The notes beneath the pieces are model-generated. The model made no database searches. It had not been told where the DNA came from and worked only from the letters and a program-made list of their open reading frames with translations. The position numbers and the translations under genes are program-made. From NCBI RefSeq assembly GCF_022700675.1, contig NZ_CP062182.1, positions 1,860,001 to 1,924,000 on the forward strand: a DNA stretch of 64,000 nucleotides, given 5' to 3'. How positions within the stretch are numbered: the first letter of the stretch is position 1; each line of letters starts with the position of its first letter. Shown here piece by piece: positions 56,579 to 64,000 of the stretch. The DNA is from Acinetobacter sp. ASP199. GTDB taxonomy: Bacteria; Pseudomonadota; Gammaproteobacteria; Pseudomonadales; Moraxellaceae.

Positions 56579-57748
56579 ATGAACTCTAGCTTGTCTTTAT
56601 TGCATCCTTATCCATTTGAAAAGTTGAATAAACTTTTTGCGGATATCAAGCCTGCGAATATGCCACTCATTCCCCTATCGATTGGTGAACCAAAGCATCC
56701 GGCTCCTGAGTTCGTGAAACAGGCGATTATTGATAATTTTCAGCACCTGTCGACTTATCCAAACTCTAAAGGCCTGCCTGAGTTGCGTACCAGTATTGCC
56801 AACTGGCTGACTCGCCGTTTTAAACTAAATAGCATCAGCGCAGATAGCAATGTATTACCTGTTTCTGGTACACGTGAAGCCATCTTCTCTTTTGTACAGG
56901 CACTGATTAATCGTGAAGATGCACCTTATGTGGTGATGCCAAATCCTTTCTATCAGATTTATGAAGGTGCAACGCTACTTTCAGGTGCAAAACCGTACTT
57001 CATTAACTGTACTGAAGAAAATAATTACCTTGGTGATTTTGATGCAGTCCCTGCAGAAGTCTGGGAAAAAACTGCATTACTGTTTGTCTGCACACCGGGT
57101 AACCCGACAGGTGCAGTCCTGTCTAAAGAACAGTTCAAAAAACTGATTGCGCTTTCTGATCAATATGACTTCGTCATTGCTTCAGATGAATGTTACTCAG
57201 AATTATGGTTTGATGAAGCACCAGTCGGCTTACTGGAAGTCTGTGCAGAAATCGGACGTGATGACTACAAAAACTGCGTAGTATTCCATTCGCTATCTAA
57301 ACGCTCGAATCTGCCAGGTATGCGTTCAGGCTTTGTTGCGGGTGATGCGGATTTGCTTAAACCTTATCTGCAATATCGTACTTACCACGGTGCAGCGATG
57401 CCGGTTCAACATCAGCTCGCTTCAATCGCAGCCTGGGATGATGAAGCGCATGTTGAAGAAAACCGTGTACAGTACCGCGCCAAGTTTAACCTGTTCCAGA
57501 AAGAGCTTGGTCACCTGCTGCCACTAAAAAAACCGGATGCAGGCTTTTACTACTGGTTGAAAGTGGACAATGACGAAGAATTTGCCAAACGTTTAATGGA
57601 ACAGGCGCATATCAAGGTACTTCCTGGTCGCTACCTGTCTCGTGATACTGAACAAGGCAACCCGGGTGAAAACCATGTCCGTCTGGCGCTGGTTGCAGAT
57701 CTGGCGCAATGCGAACAGGTCATTGCGCGCTTAAAAGCCATTCTTTAA
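56579..57748 (+). CDS. dapC: succinyldiaminopimelate aminotransferase DapC
   Basis: 389 residues, fold-type I aminotransferase. The PLP-lysine is in FHSLSKRSNLPGMRSGFVAG; the upstream motif is VMPNPFYQIYEGA, and TPGNPTGAVLSKEQF is conserved. DapC makes N-succinyl-L,L-diaminopimelate for lysine and cell-wall synthesis. The same order, glnD then dapC, is known in other proteobacteria and supports the name. It follows glnD by 17 bp and shares its transcript, with a terminator after it. Confidence 0.92.
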   Translation: MNSSLSLLHPYPFEKLNKLFADIKPANMPLIPLSIGEPKHPAPEFVKQAIIDNFQHLSTYPNSKGLPELRTSIANWLTRRFKLNSISADSNVLPVSGTREAIFSFVQALINREDAPYVVMPNPFYQIYEGATLLSGAKPYFINCTEENNYLGDFDAVPAEVWEKTALLFVCTPGNPTGAVLSKEQFKKLIALSDQYDFVIASDECYSELWFDEAPVGLLEVCAEIGRDDYKNCVVFHSLSKRSNLPGMRSGFVAGDADLLKPYLQYRTYHGAAMPVQHQLASIAAWDDEAHVEENRVQYRAKFNLFQKELGHLLPLKKPDAGFYYWLKVDNDEEFAKRLMEQAHIKVLPGRYLSRDTEQGNPGENHVRLALVADLAQCEQVIARLKAIL

Positions 57749-57765
57749 TCCACACTTTTTAATCC

Positions 57766-57796
57766 AAAAATCCACTGTATTTACAGTGGATTTTTT
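57766..57796. terminator. rho-independent terminator after dapC (overlaps the convergent stop)
   Basis: Arms AAAAATCCACTGTA / TACAGTGGATTTTT with a 2-base loop. It overlaps the 3' end of the TonB-C gene. Confidence 0.85.
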
Positions 57797-58233
57797 ATTT
57801 CAATCTCATGTTCCAGACTATAAACCAGATTACGATCTACACCCTTAATCGGCTCCAGTTTGGCAGCCACCACCGCTTCTTTAATTTTGGCATCGACAAC
57901 TCTTAAGCCAGAACTCTGAATGATCTGAACATCGGTAATCTGCCCTGTATTGGCAATGACCGTCATTTTCACGATTGCTGTCTTGGCACGTTGCAGTTCT
58001 GCATCGTTAAATCTCAGATAGGGGGCTTTTAGCCAGCTGACTTCATAGCCATGCTTCGTCAGCAAATGTGGCGGAACAGCATTCTTGACTGTAGGCGGCT
58101 GATAAGCTGGAACAGGCTGCTTCAGCCTTTTTAGTAATTGCCGGGTCTTTTCATCCTGTGCATAAGCAGAAGATAAAAACAGCCCAATACATGCACTGAG
58201 TAGCAGGCTCTGACCAAGGATTCTGGATGGCAT
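57781..58233 (-). CDS. TonB C-terminal-domain periplasmic protein
   Basis: 150 residues. An N-terminal signal (LGQSLLLSACIGLFLSSAYA, cleavage before QDEK) is followed by a short Pro-rich part (PVPAYQPPTVKNAVPP) and a TonB_C-like domain (VKMTVIANTGQITDVQIIQ, SSGLRVVDAKIKEAVVAAKLEPI). It has a signal in place of the uncleaved anchor of a full TonB, and no long Pro spacer, so it is a secreted TonB-C protein that probably interacts with outer-membrane partners. Function inferred. Confidence 0.8.
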   Translation of the reverse strand: MPSRILGQSLLLSACIGLFLSSAYAQDEKTRQLLKRLKQPVPAYQPPTVKNAVPPHLLTKHGYEVSWLKAPYLRFNDAELQRAKTAIVKMTVIANTGQITDVQIIQSSGLRVVDAKIKEAVVAAKLEPIKGVDRNLVYSLEHEIEIKNPL

Positions 58234-58289
58234 GGCAATGTCTTAAGGAGAGAATGACAGGCGGCCAATGACCGCCCGGAATAAGCGCA

Positions 58290-58766
58290 TTATAGCGCTT
58301 TTTCGATCTCAGCTTCCAGGTCTTCTGGCTTGGTGGTTGGAGCAAAACGATTCAGGACTTTACCATCACGCCCAATCAGGAACTTGGTAAAGTTCCATTT
58401 AATACCATTACCCAGAATACCTTTAGAATTATTGGTCAGATAACGGAAAATCGCATGTGCTTCAGGGCCTTTGACATCGATCTTGGAAAACATCGGAAAT
58501 GTCACTCCATAGTTCTTCTGGCAATATGCACCAATTTGCTCATTACTGCCCGGATCCTGTCCGCCAAACTGGTTACAAGGAAAGCCTAAAACCTCCAGAC
58601 CACGGTCTTTATATTTTGCATAGAGCTTTTCCAGGCCGGCAAACTGTGGTGTAAAACCGCACTTACTCGCGGTGTTTACGATTAGCAACACCTTTCCTTC
58701 ATAGTCTGCAAATTGCTTGGTTTTTCCATCTAACAATTCAGCTTCAAACTGATATATGCTGGTCAT
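58290..58766 (-). CDS. glutathione peroxidase family protein
   Basis: 158 residues. The peroxidatic Cys36 is in [19 protein letters not shown], the Gln/Trp active-site partners in [14 protein letters not shown] and [16 protein letters not shown]. This is a cytoplasmic BtuE-like thiol peroxidase using Cys and not selenocysteine. It begins with ATG overlapping the msrB stop (ATGA), so the two form an oxidative-stress operon. Confidence 0.93.
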   Translation of the reverse strand: MTSIYQFEAELLDGKTKQFADYEGKVLLIVNTASKCGFTPQFAGLEKLYAKYKDRGLEVLGFPCNQFGGQDPGSNEQIGAYCQKNYGVTFPMFSKIDVKGPEAHAIFRYLTNNSKGILGNGIKWNFTKFLIGRDGKVLNRFAPTTKPEDLEAEIEKAL

Positions 58767-59182
58767 GGATAAGTTTCCTCATCATTTTTTTCTTGTGTTT
58801 TTAATTCTAATGAAGCGGAGTTCACACAGTAACGTAAACCTGTTGGTTGTGGTCCGTCAGTGAAAACATGCCCTAAATGTGCATCACAATGGTGACAAAC
58901 AATTTCTGTTCTGACCATACCATGAGATGTATCTAAATGCTCTTCAATTGCAGAGCCATTGATCGCCTTATAGAAGCTTGGCCAACCACAACCACTGTCA
59001 AATTTGGTTTCTGAAGTAAATAAAGGTTCACCACAGCAACGGCATACATAAGTACCATCTTGTTTAGTGTTCCAATATTTGCCAGTAAATGCTGGCTCGG
59101 TCCCTTTTTGACGTGTAATACGGAATTCTTCAGGTGATAACTCTCTTTGCCACTCTCTGTCTGATTTATTGAGTTTTCCCAT
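58763..59182 (-). CDS. msrB: peptide-methionine (R)-S-oxide reductase MsrB
   Basis: 139 residues. The zinc Cys pairs are CRCCGEPLF and [12 protein letters not shown], and the catalytic Cys is in [12 protein letters not shown]. MsrB repairs oxidised methionine in proteins. It is the first gene of a pair with glutathione peroxidase, overlapping by four bases. It is divergent from alaA; its ATG at 59182 lies 230 bp from the alaA start, with the repeated 14-bp motif between them. Confidence 0.96.
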   Translation of the reverse strand: MGKLNKSDREWQRELSPEEFRITRQKGTEPAFTGKYWNTKQDGTYVCRCCGEPLFTSETKFDSGCGWPSFYKAINGSAIEEHLDTSHGMVRTEIVCHHCDAHLGHVFTDGPQPTGLRYCVNSASLELKTQEKNDEETYP

Positions 59183-59307
59183 GATGACGTACCTTTATAT
59201 CTTGCTATTTAAAATAGGATAATCCTATATTTACGTGATTCATTTTAAAAATTCTAGTGTTTATTTAACATTTTACAAAAGACATATAATCCCTAAAAAA
59301 GCAAAAA

Positions 59308-59402
59308 GTAAGCAAATTTAGAAGGTAAAAGTGAGCAATTTATGCATTAAATGCTTTTTCGTGAGCAATTTTAGTGGTAGGCTTAGTCCTAAATTTGCTC
59401 AG
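59308..59402. promoter_or_regulatory. four-copy 14-bp motif upstream of alaA (probable operator)
   Basis: Copies: GTAAGCAAATTTAG (59308-59321), GTGAGCAATTTATG (59331-59344), GTGAGCAATTTTAG (59361-59374), and in reverse CTAAATTTGCTCAG (59389-59402), the complement of CTGAGCAAATTTAG. The last copy covers the AGGA ribosome binding site. The motif lies between msrB and alaA and looks like a repressor array. Confidence 0.6.
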
Positions 59403-59411
59403 GATTAAAAA

Positions 59412-60842
59412 ATGTCGCAGAAAAAAAGCGTAATTTTTAAAAATCTATTGCCAGTGATCAAACAATATCAACAGCTTGGATTTACGCATGAAAAAATTGT
59501 TGCACTACTCCGCGATGAACATAATCTCGATCTAGTCACAACTGAGACATTTAAAAGTTATTTATATCGTTATGCAAAAGTGACCTCCACTCTTTCAGAG
59601 AACATCAAAATGCCGAACACTTTCCAAAACCCTCGCGAAATCAAAAAATCGTCCAAACTCGAGCATGTATGCTACGACATTCGCGGACCAGTGTTACGAG
59701 CGGCCAACGAGATGGAGGAAGCCGGGCATAAGATCATTAAGCTGAATATTGGTAACCCTGCCCCATTCGGTTTTGAGGCACCACAAGAAATTATCAATGA
59801 TGTAGCCCTCAATCTGCCAAATGCGATTGGTTATACCGACTCTAAAGGTATTTTCCCGGCACGTAAGGCAATCTGCCAGTACTACCAGCAAAAAGGCATT
59901 CTGGATATGCACGTTAATGATGTGTATATCGGTAATGGTGTATCTGAGCTGATTGTCATGGCAATGCAAGGTTTGCTGGATGACGGCGATGAAATGCTGA
60001 TTCCAATGCCTGATTATCCGCTTTGGACGGCAGCAGTGAATCTCTCTGGCGGTACTGCAATTCACTACAAATGTGATGAAGAAAATTACTGGTATCCAGA
60101 CATCGCGGATATGGAAAGCAAAATCACGCCGAATACCCGCGGTATCGTGATCATTAACCCAAACAACCCGACGGGCTCAGTTTATCCACGTCATGTATTA
60201 CAACAAATCGTGGATCTGGCGAAAAAGCACGACCTGATTTTGTTTGCTGACGAAATCTACGACAAGATCGTTTATGACGGTATCGAGCATGTAGCTGTTG
60301 CATCACTTGCCGGTGATCAGCTGTGTATCTCTTTCAATGGTCTGTCTAAAGCCTACCGTATTGCAGGTTACCGTTCTGGCTGGATGGCCATTACTGGTGA
60401 CAAGTCTCGTGCAGCAGATTATATCGAAGGTCTGGATATGCTGGCATCGATGCGCCTTTGCGCCAATCATCAGGCACAATATGCAATTCAAACTGCCCTC
60501 GGTGGTTATCAGTCGATTAATGACCTGATCCGCCCAGGTGGTCGTCTGTATGAACAACGCAATATTGCCTGGGAAATGCTGAATGAAATTCCTGGCGTCA
60601 CTTGTGTCAAACCTGAAGGCGCGATGTACTGCTTCCCTCGCTTAGATCCGGAAATTTATCCGATTGAAGATGATGAAAAACTGATGCTGGATCTGCTGCG
60701 TGCCGAGAAAGTATTACTGGTACAAGGTACAGGTTTTAACTGGCCAACTCCGGATCATTTCCGTGTGGTATTCCTACCAGCAGAAAATGAATTGCGTGAA
60801 GCCATTAACCGTTTAGGTCGTTTCTTGGCAAAAATGCGTTAA
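59412..60842 (+). CDS. alaA: alanine/PLP aminotransferase AlaA with N-terminal HTH-like extension
   Basis: 476 residues. From about residue 75 (KKSSKLEHVCYDIRGPVLRAA) it follows AlaA closely, including KLNIGNPAPFGFEAP, IINPNNPTGSVYPRHVL and the PLP-Lys segment SFNGLSKAYRIAGYRSGWM. AlaA makes alanine from pyruvate and glutamate. The first 65 residues are extra: a helical, basic segment (VIKQYQQLGFTHEKIVALL, TFKSYLYRYAKV) like plasmid- or phage-type helix-turn-helix domains. AGGATT eight bases before ATG 59412 supports the long start; a second ATG at 59610 (MPNTFQNP) would give an ordinary AlaA. Four upstream motif copies suggest that the extension binds them. Confidence 0.93.
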   Translation: MSQKKSVIFKNLLPVIKQYQQLGFTHEKIVALLRDEHNLDLVTTETFKSYLYRYAKVTSTLSENIKMPNTFQNPREIKKSSKLEHVCYDIRGPVLRAANEMEEAGHKIIKLNIGNPAPFGFEAPQEIINDVALNLPNAIGYTDSKGIFPARKAICQYYQQKGILDMHVNDVYIGNGVSELIVMAMQGLLDDGDEMLIPMPDYPLWTAAVNLSGGTAIHYKCDEENYWYPDIADMESKITPNTRGIVIINPNNPTGSVYPRHVLQQIVDLAKKHDLILFADEIYDKIVYDGIEHVAVASLAGDQLCISFNGLSKAYRIAGYRSGWMAITGDKSRAADYIEGLDMLASMRLCANHQAQYAIQTALGGYQSINDLIRPGGRLYEQRNIAWEMLNEIPGVTCVKPEGAMYCFPRLDPEIYPIEDDEKLMLDLLRAEKVLLVQGTGFNWPTPDHFRVVFLPAENELREAINRLGRFLAKMR

Positions 60843-60852
60843 TAGCACCGAT

Positions 60853-60884
60853 AAAAAAACCGCGTTTAATCACGCGGTTTTTTT
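60853..60884. terminator. rho-independent terminator after alaA (bidirectional)
   Basis: Arms AAAAAAACCGCGT / ACGCGGTTTTTTT, loop TTAATC, between convergent genes. Confidence 0.93.
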
Positions 60885-60888
60885 ATTC

Positions 60889-62877
60889 CTATTCATTCCC
60901 TTTTAGGTCTTTCAGGGGATTACCAAATTTTTTCAGATATTCAATCCCCAATTGCCGCGAACCCTGATCATTAATATGGTTGTCATCTTTGAAACGATAT
61001 AAAGGCACATCATTTACTATGATCTTACATACCTGCTGATCACAGATCACCTTAGTCGGATCAATAATTTGCAAATCAGGATATTTCAGTTTGGCTTCTG
61101 ACAATATTTGGTTAAATGGTTTTAAATGAGTTTCGTAACTCTTTCTGGAAACCGTACATTGCGCATGCCGATTTAGAATTTCGTTGCGAATATTACAGTC
61201 TGAAGGTATCCCTTCCCAATCCAGACGTGGCACATCGTTCAATAGAATGACCTGATCACCCGCTTTATGGGCAATTTCTAGAGCTTTCATCAAGCCTGCT
61301 TTAAAGATCTCATCATTGCTGTGATGAATGCCATCTTTAAGTTTCACCTCATCTCCAAAATACGGCACATAGGAACCGGCTAAAATAATCATTGGATAAT
61401 GGGCTTTAGACAGATGTTCGCTAATAGCATTATTACGTATCTGGAACTTAGACAGCTCCTCCCAACGTCCGAGCTTTAACTCAGAACGCTGCACACCGGG
61501 CAAATAAAAAGTTGAACTTTGGGTAATGTCATAACCACGTAAATTGGCATCTTTAGCCCATTCATCTAGCATTGCCGTATAGGCATTGGCATGTGAATCA
61601 CCAATTAATAAAAAATCAATATTTTCTTTTTTCTGCCCCAATACGCAATCTTTAGCGCGAGGTAAGGTTTTTGGATCAGTATCCATACACTGGCTGCGAA
61701 TCACATGCGCATAAGCGTGCAACGCTTCCTGCTTGGCATATACAGACGGGGGAAACCGATCTGGAAAACCATCATTATTTTTAATAATCTGAGCGATCGC
61801 AATAAAGATGCTTGCAGGAAGCAAAAATCCAAGAATAATCACCTTGTAATTTGCAGCCATTACAAAGCGTTTCAGTGGTTTTTCTGCCAGTTGATAGGTA
61901 AGAAATGCCAAAAGCAGTGACAGCAGAATAATGATGATCTGATTTTCTGTATTGAGTGGCAGCATATAAATACCGAATAACACGATAATCGGCCAGTGCC
62001 ATAAATACAGCGGATATGAAATTTTTCCGATCCAGGTGCTCAACTGATTGCTGAGCAACAGATTCGTTGCTGGTACAGATTGCCCCAGATAAATAATCAC
62101 TGCTGTTGCCAGACAAGGAATTAGTGCCATGAGACCGGGAAATGGCGTCTGATGATAAAAATAAATTGCAGTTGCAAATAAAACAATGACTCCAAGCCAC
62201 ACCAGCATTTGCAGTAATTTTTTAGGTAGCTTTGGCTGCGGTAAACAGGTGATGAATGCTCCAATCAGCAACTCAAAAGCCCTTACAGGCATGCTGTAAT
62301 AAGCTTTGGCTGGATTTTGCGTGAGTTGATATTGGGCATAAGCCAGTAGAATGATAATGAAGGTACCAATCATCAACCAAAGATATTTACGCGATGCCTT
62401 GGCCAGAAACAGCCATAACAATAAAGGCCAGAAGATATAAAACTGTTCTTCGACCCCTAGTGACCACAAGTGCAGCAGCGGTACATTTTCCACACTCGGG
62501 CTAAAATAATCCCCCACCTCATTACGCATATACAGATTCGCAATGAGCACCGTGGCATACATGACACTCTTAAAATATTCAGTCAGTTCACCCGGCAGCA
62601 TCACCTGCCAGGCAATCAGGCTAACCACAGCAAGTACGGTAAAATACGCCGGTGCCAAACGGACCACACGTTTTTTATAGAATCGGGCAATTGAGAATTG
62701 TTGGGACTGAATATCGCGTGTAAGGATAATGGTGATCAGATAGCCTGAAATCACAAAGAAGATATCTACACCAATATAACCACCAGAAAATAGCGACCAG
62801 CCTAAATGATTGAAAATAACCAGAGATACCGCAATAGCACGTAGGCCATCGATATCAGGTCTGTAGGCAATACTCAT
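60889..62877 (-). CDS. OafA-type acyltransferase with C-terminal SGNH domain
   Basis: 662 residues. The N-terminal acyltransferase-3 domain starts RPDIDGLRAIAVSLVIFNHL and has about ten membrane spans; YPLYLWHWPIIVLF is typical. The C-terminal SGNH/GDSL-like domain has a Ser nucleophile in LLIGDSHANAYTAML and the late D-x2-H (FKDDNHINDQGSRQL). Such proteins acetylate cell-surface polysaccharides, with the SGNH part acting in the periplasm. The sugar target is unknown. It is convergent with alaA. Confidence 0.92.
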   Translation of the reverse strand: MSIAYRPDIDGLRAIAVSLVIFNHLGWSLFSGGYIGVDIFFVISGYLITIILTRDIQSQQFSIARFYKKRVVRLAPAYFTVLAVVSLIAWQVMLPGELTEYFKSVMYATVLIANLYMRNEVGDYFSPSVENVPLLHLWSLGVEEQFYIFWPLLLWLFLAKASRKYLWLMIGTFIIILLAYAQYQLTQNPAKAYYSMPVRAFELLIGAFITCLPQPKLPKKLLQMLVWLGVIVLFATAIYFYHQTPFPGLMALIPCLATAVIIYLGQSVPATNLLLSNQLSTWIGKISYPLYLWHWPIIVLFGIYMLPLNTENQIIIILLSLLLAFLTYQLAEKPLKRFVMAANYKVIILGFLLPASIFIAIAQIIKNNDGFPDRFPPSVYAKQEALHAYAHVIRSQCMDTDPKTLPRAKDCVLGQKKENIDFLLIGDSHANAYTAMLDEWAKDANLRGYDITQSSTFYLPGVQRSELKLGRWEELSKFQIRNNAISEHLSKAHYPMIILAGSYVPYFGDEVKLKDGIHHSNDEIFKAGLMKALEIAHKAGDQVILLNDVPRLDWEGIPSDCNIRNEILNRHAQCTVSRKSYETHLKPFNQILSEAKLKYPDLQIIDPTKVICDQQVCKIIVNDVPLYRFKDDNHINDQGSRQLGIEYLKKFGNPLKDLKGNE

Positions 62878-62963
62878 AAAAACAGGAAAAGCGGGAGATA
62901 AGATATTTTATGCTTTTCCATTTCTAGATTAATTTTTTTTACATTTATCTTACATTATGACGT

Positions 62964-63515
62964 TTATTTTAATTCCTCAGCTTTCAAATAAGGATAAGGA
63001 TTCGTTGCACCCTGCCCACTAAAATAAATTCCATAATGCAGATGTGGTGGTGTTGATTTAGCATTACCAGTATTACCGACATAAGCGATGACTTCGCCTG
63101 CTTCCACCCAGTCACCCGCCTGTATATGCTCAGCATATTCATCCAGATGTGCATAATAATGCTGACTCAGCTCCGGCCCGGTTATCCAGATCACTTTACC
63201 ACCCAAATTGTTAGTTCCAATATTTCTAACAATACCTCTCGTTGCACTCAGTACGGGTGTGCCACGTTGAGCAAATATATCAATGCCTTCATGCTTACGG
63301 CCTGCACTCCGTGAAGCGCCCCAAGTATCATTGAGCTGTCTTTGAGTCACGCCCTCTACTGGAATGGTTAAAGGTTGCGATAAAGTTTCTTTTCTCAATT
63401 GCCAATATAAATAAGGGCTTTTCCAACCTGCCGATTCACCAGACGGTGGTGGCTGACAGCCACTCAGGAGTATTAATACAGTAATCAGTAACAGGGAAGC
63501 ACTTAAATTCGGCAC
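62964..63515 (-). CDS. M23 family metallopeptidase lipoprotein (LytM-type)
   Basis: 183 residues. The signal ends in LLSGC (lipobox LLITVLILLSGC), so it is a lipoprotein. The M23 zinc motifs are HEGIDIFAQRGTP (H-x3-D) and PPHLHYGIYF (H-x-H). The core GIVRNIGTNNLGGKVIWITGPELSQHYYAHLDEYAEHI is standard. It likely cleaves or senses peptidoglycan crosslinks, or is a regulator of that kind. The active-site set looks complete. It lies divergent from nothing obvious and stands alone. Confidence 0.92.
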   Translation of the reverse strand: MPNLSASLLLITVLILLSGCQPPPSGESAGWKSPYLYWQLRKETLSQPLTIPVEGVTQRQLNDTWGASRSAGRKHEGIDIFAQRGTPVLSATRGIVRNIGTNNLGGKVIWITGPELSQHYYAHLDEYAEHIQAGDWVEAGEVIAYVGNTGNAKSTPPHLHYGIYFSGQGATNPYPYLKAEELK

Positions 63516-63631
63516 TGCAATCTCTCGTTCACTTTTATTAAAATAATCTTATTCAATTCAATCCGATCACACGTGCTGTTCTTGTAATTTTTGTTGATGA
63601 TTCCTTTGAAGATTATGTTCTCTTCTAAACA

Positions 63632-63659
63632 ACAAAACCCTCTTTATAGAGGGTTTTGT
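63632..63659. terminator. rho-independent terminator after the small basic protein gene
   Basis: Arms ACAAAACCCTCT / AGAGGGTTTTGT, loop TTAT, 30 bases after the minus-strand stop at 63690. Confidence 0.88.
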
Positions 63660-63689
63660 CATTGATTATCACCGATTCAAAATCATAGA

Positions 63690-63824
63690 CTATTTACGTT
63701 TTTTCGCCCGTGATGGTTTAGATTTTTGAGGTTGCTGCTGTTGCTGCTGCTGTTCCTCGTCCTGCATAGAATCCTTTTTGTCCTTTTGCTGAGTCTGCTT
63801 ATGTTTTGCTTGAGATCTAGCCAT
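63690..63824 (-). CDS. 44-residue Gln-rich basic small protein
   Basis: ATG at 63822-63824, preceded by GGAG (GGAGTCAAAA). The product starts MARSQAKHKQTQQKDKKDS, then has a Gln run (EEQQQQQQQPQ), then a basic tail (KSKPSRAKKRK). It is too short for usual finders. It is probably disordered and may bind nucleic acid through its basic ends. A good terminator follows. It resembles the Gln/His-rich small protein at 20594-20800 in style only. Confidence 0.6.
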   Translation of the reverse strand: MARSQAKHKQTQQKDKKDSMQDEEQQQQQQQPQKSKPSRAKKRK

Positions 63825-64000
63825 TTTTGACTCCTACTCATCTCGATCAAGAAGATTGTTTTTCTACTCTAACCACTATGAATAAATAACCAATGCAAGA
63901 GTCGTATCTAATTGCTTCAATGTAAGTGCAATTTTACTAAGTCATTCTGTTGTAAAGGGCTGCTGTTTTTTGTCATTACAAGTCTTACAGAGTTTTGCAC

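Overview
The window looks like a chromosomal segment of an Acinetobacter species. Three things suggest this: the AT-rich coding style, the gene content (split ahpC and ahpF, SfnB pair, Nnr, PurT, GlnD-DapC, AlaA), and a 1180-bp IS4-family element that I recognise as ISAba1 or a near-identical copy. Most of the window is housekeeping DNA in short operons, separated by clear rho-independent terminators.

Layout. 1-9.4 kb, minus strand: a partial PIF1/RecD-like helicase, a PcfJ-like protein, then hrpA, a long FabH-type ketosynthase and a PlsC-like acyltransferase. 10-21.4 kb: ahpC and ahpF (peroxide defence, about 2.5 kb apart), a zinc metallopeptidase, KTSC and DUF1653 small proteins, a LysE exporter, FxsA, ruvC, acylphosphatase, nnr, queG and several small unknown proteins. 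About 21.5-32.6 kb: an accessory block ending at a CAT-anticodon tRNA. It holds an IS5-family element, a type I restriction-modification operon (hsdM-hsdS-exported protein-hsdR), a lipoprotein gene and a tyrosine integrase. 32.8-34.0 kb: ISAba1 with a perfect 9-bp target duplication. 34-39.8 kb: a PlsC-like acyltransferase, a YebC-family regulator, an Lrp-type regulator, a 525-residue tandem-repeat protein and a glutathione transferase. 40-47.4 kb: a sulfur-scavenging operon with two SfnB-type oxidoreductases, an FMN monooxygenase and a MetQQNI-type ABC transporter. 47.5-64 kb: ychF, an Mpo1-like protein, a Crp-family regulator, azlCD, purT, glnD, dapC, a TonB-C protein, glutathione peroxidase, msrB, alaA, an OafA-type acyltransferase, an M23 lipoprotein and a small basic protein.

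The accessory block is visibly decaying. hsdM has an in-frame amber codon. The integrase and the lipoprotein each carry a frameshift at a homopolymer run. The IS5 transposase is frameshifted and appears to interrupt a small ORF downstream of hsdR. An exported protein of unknown function sits inside the restriction operon.

Observations outside the accessory block: (1) alaA carries an N-terminal extension of about 65 residues that looks like a helix-turn-helix, and four copies of a 14-bp motif lie just upstream, one of them over the ribosome binding site, which suggests a self-regulating aminotransferase; (2) hrpA contains an in-frame insertion of a double-hairpin palindromic repeat; (3) the Gly/Ile/Leu-rich repeat protein has exact 120-bp internal duplications. 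I made all calls by reading; no database search was run.
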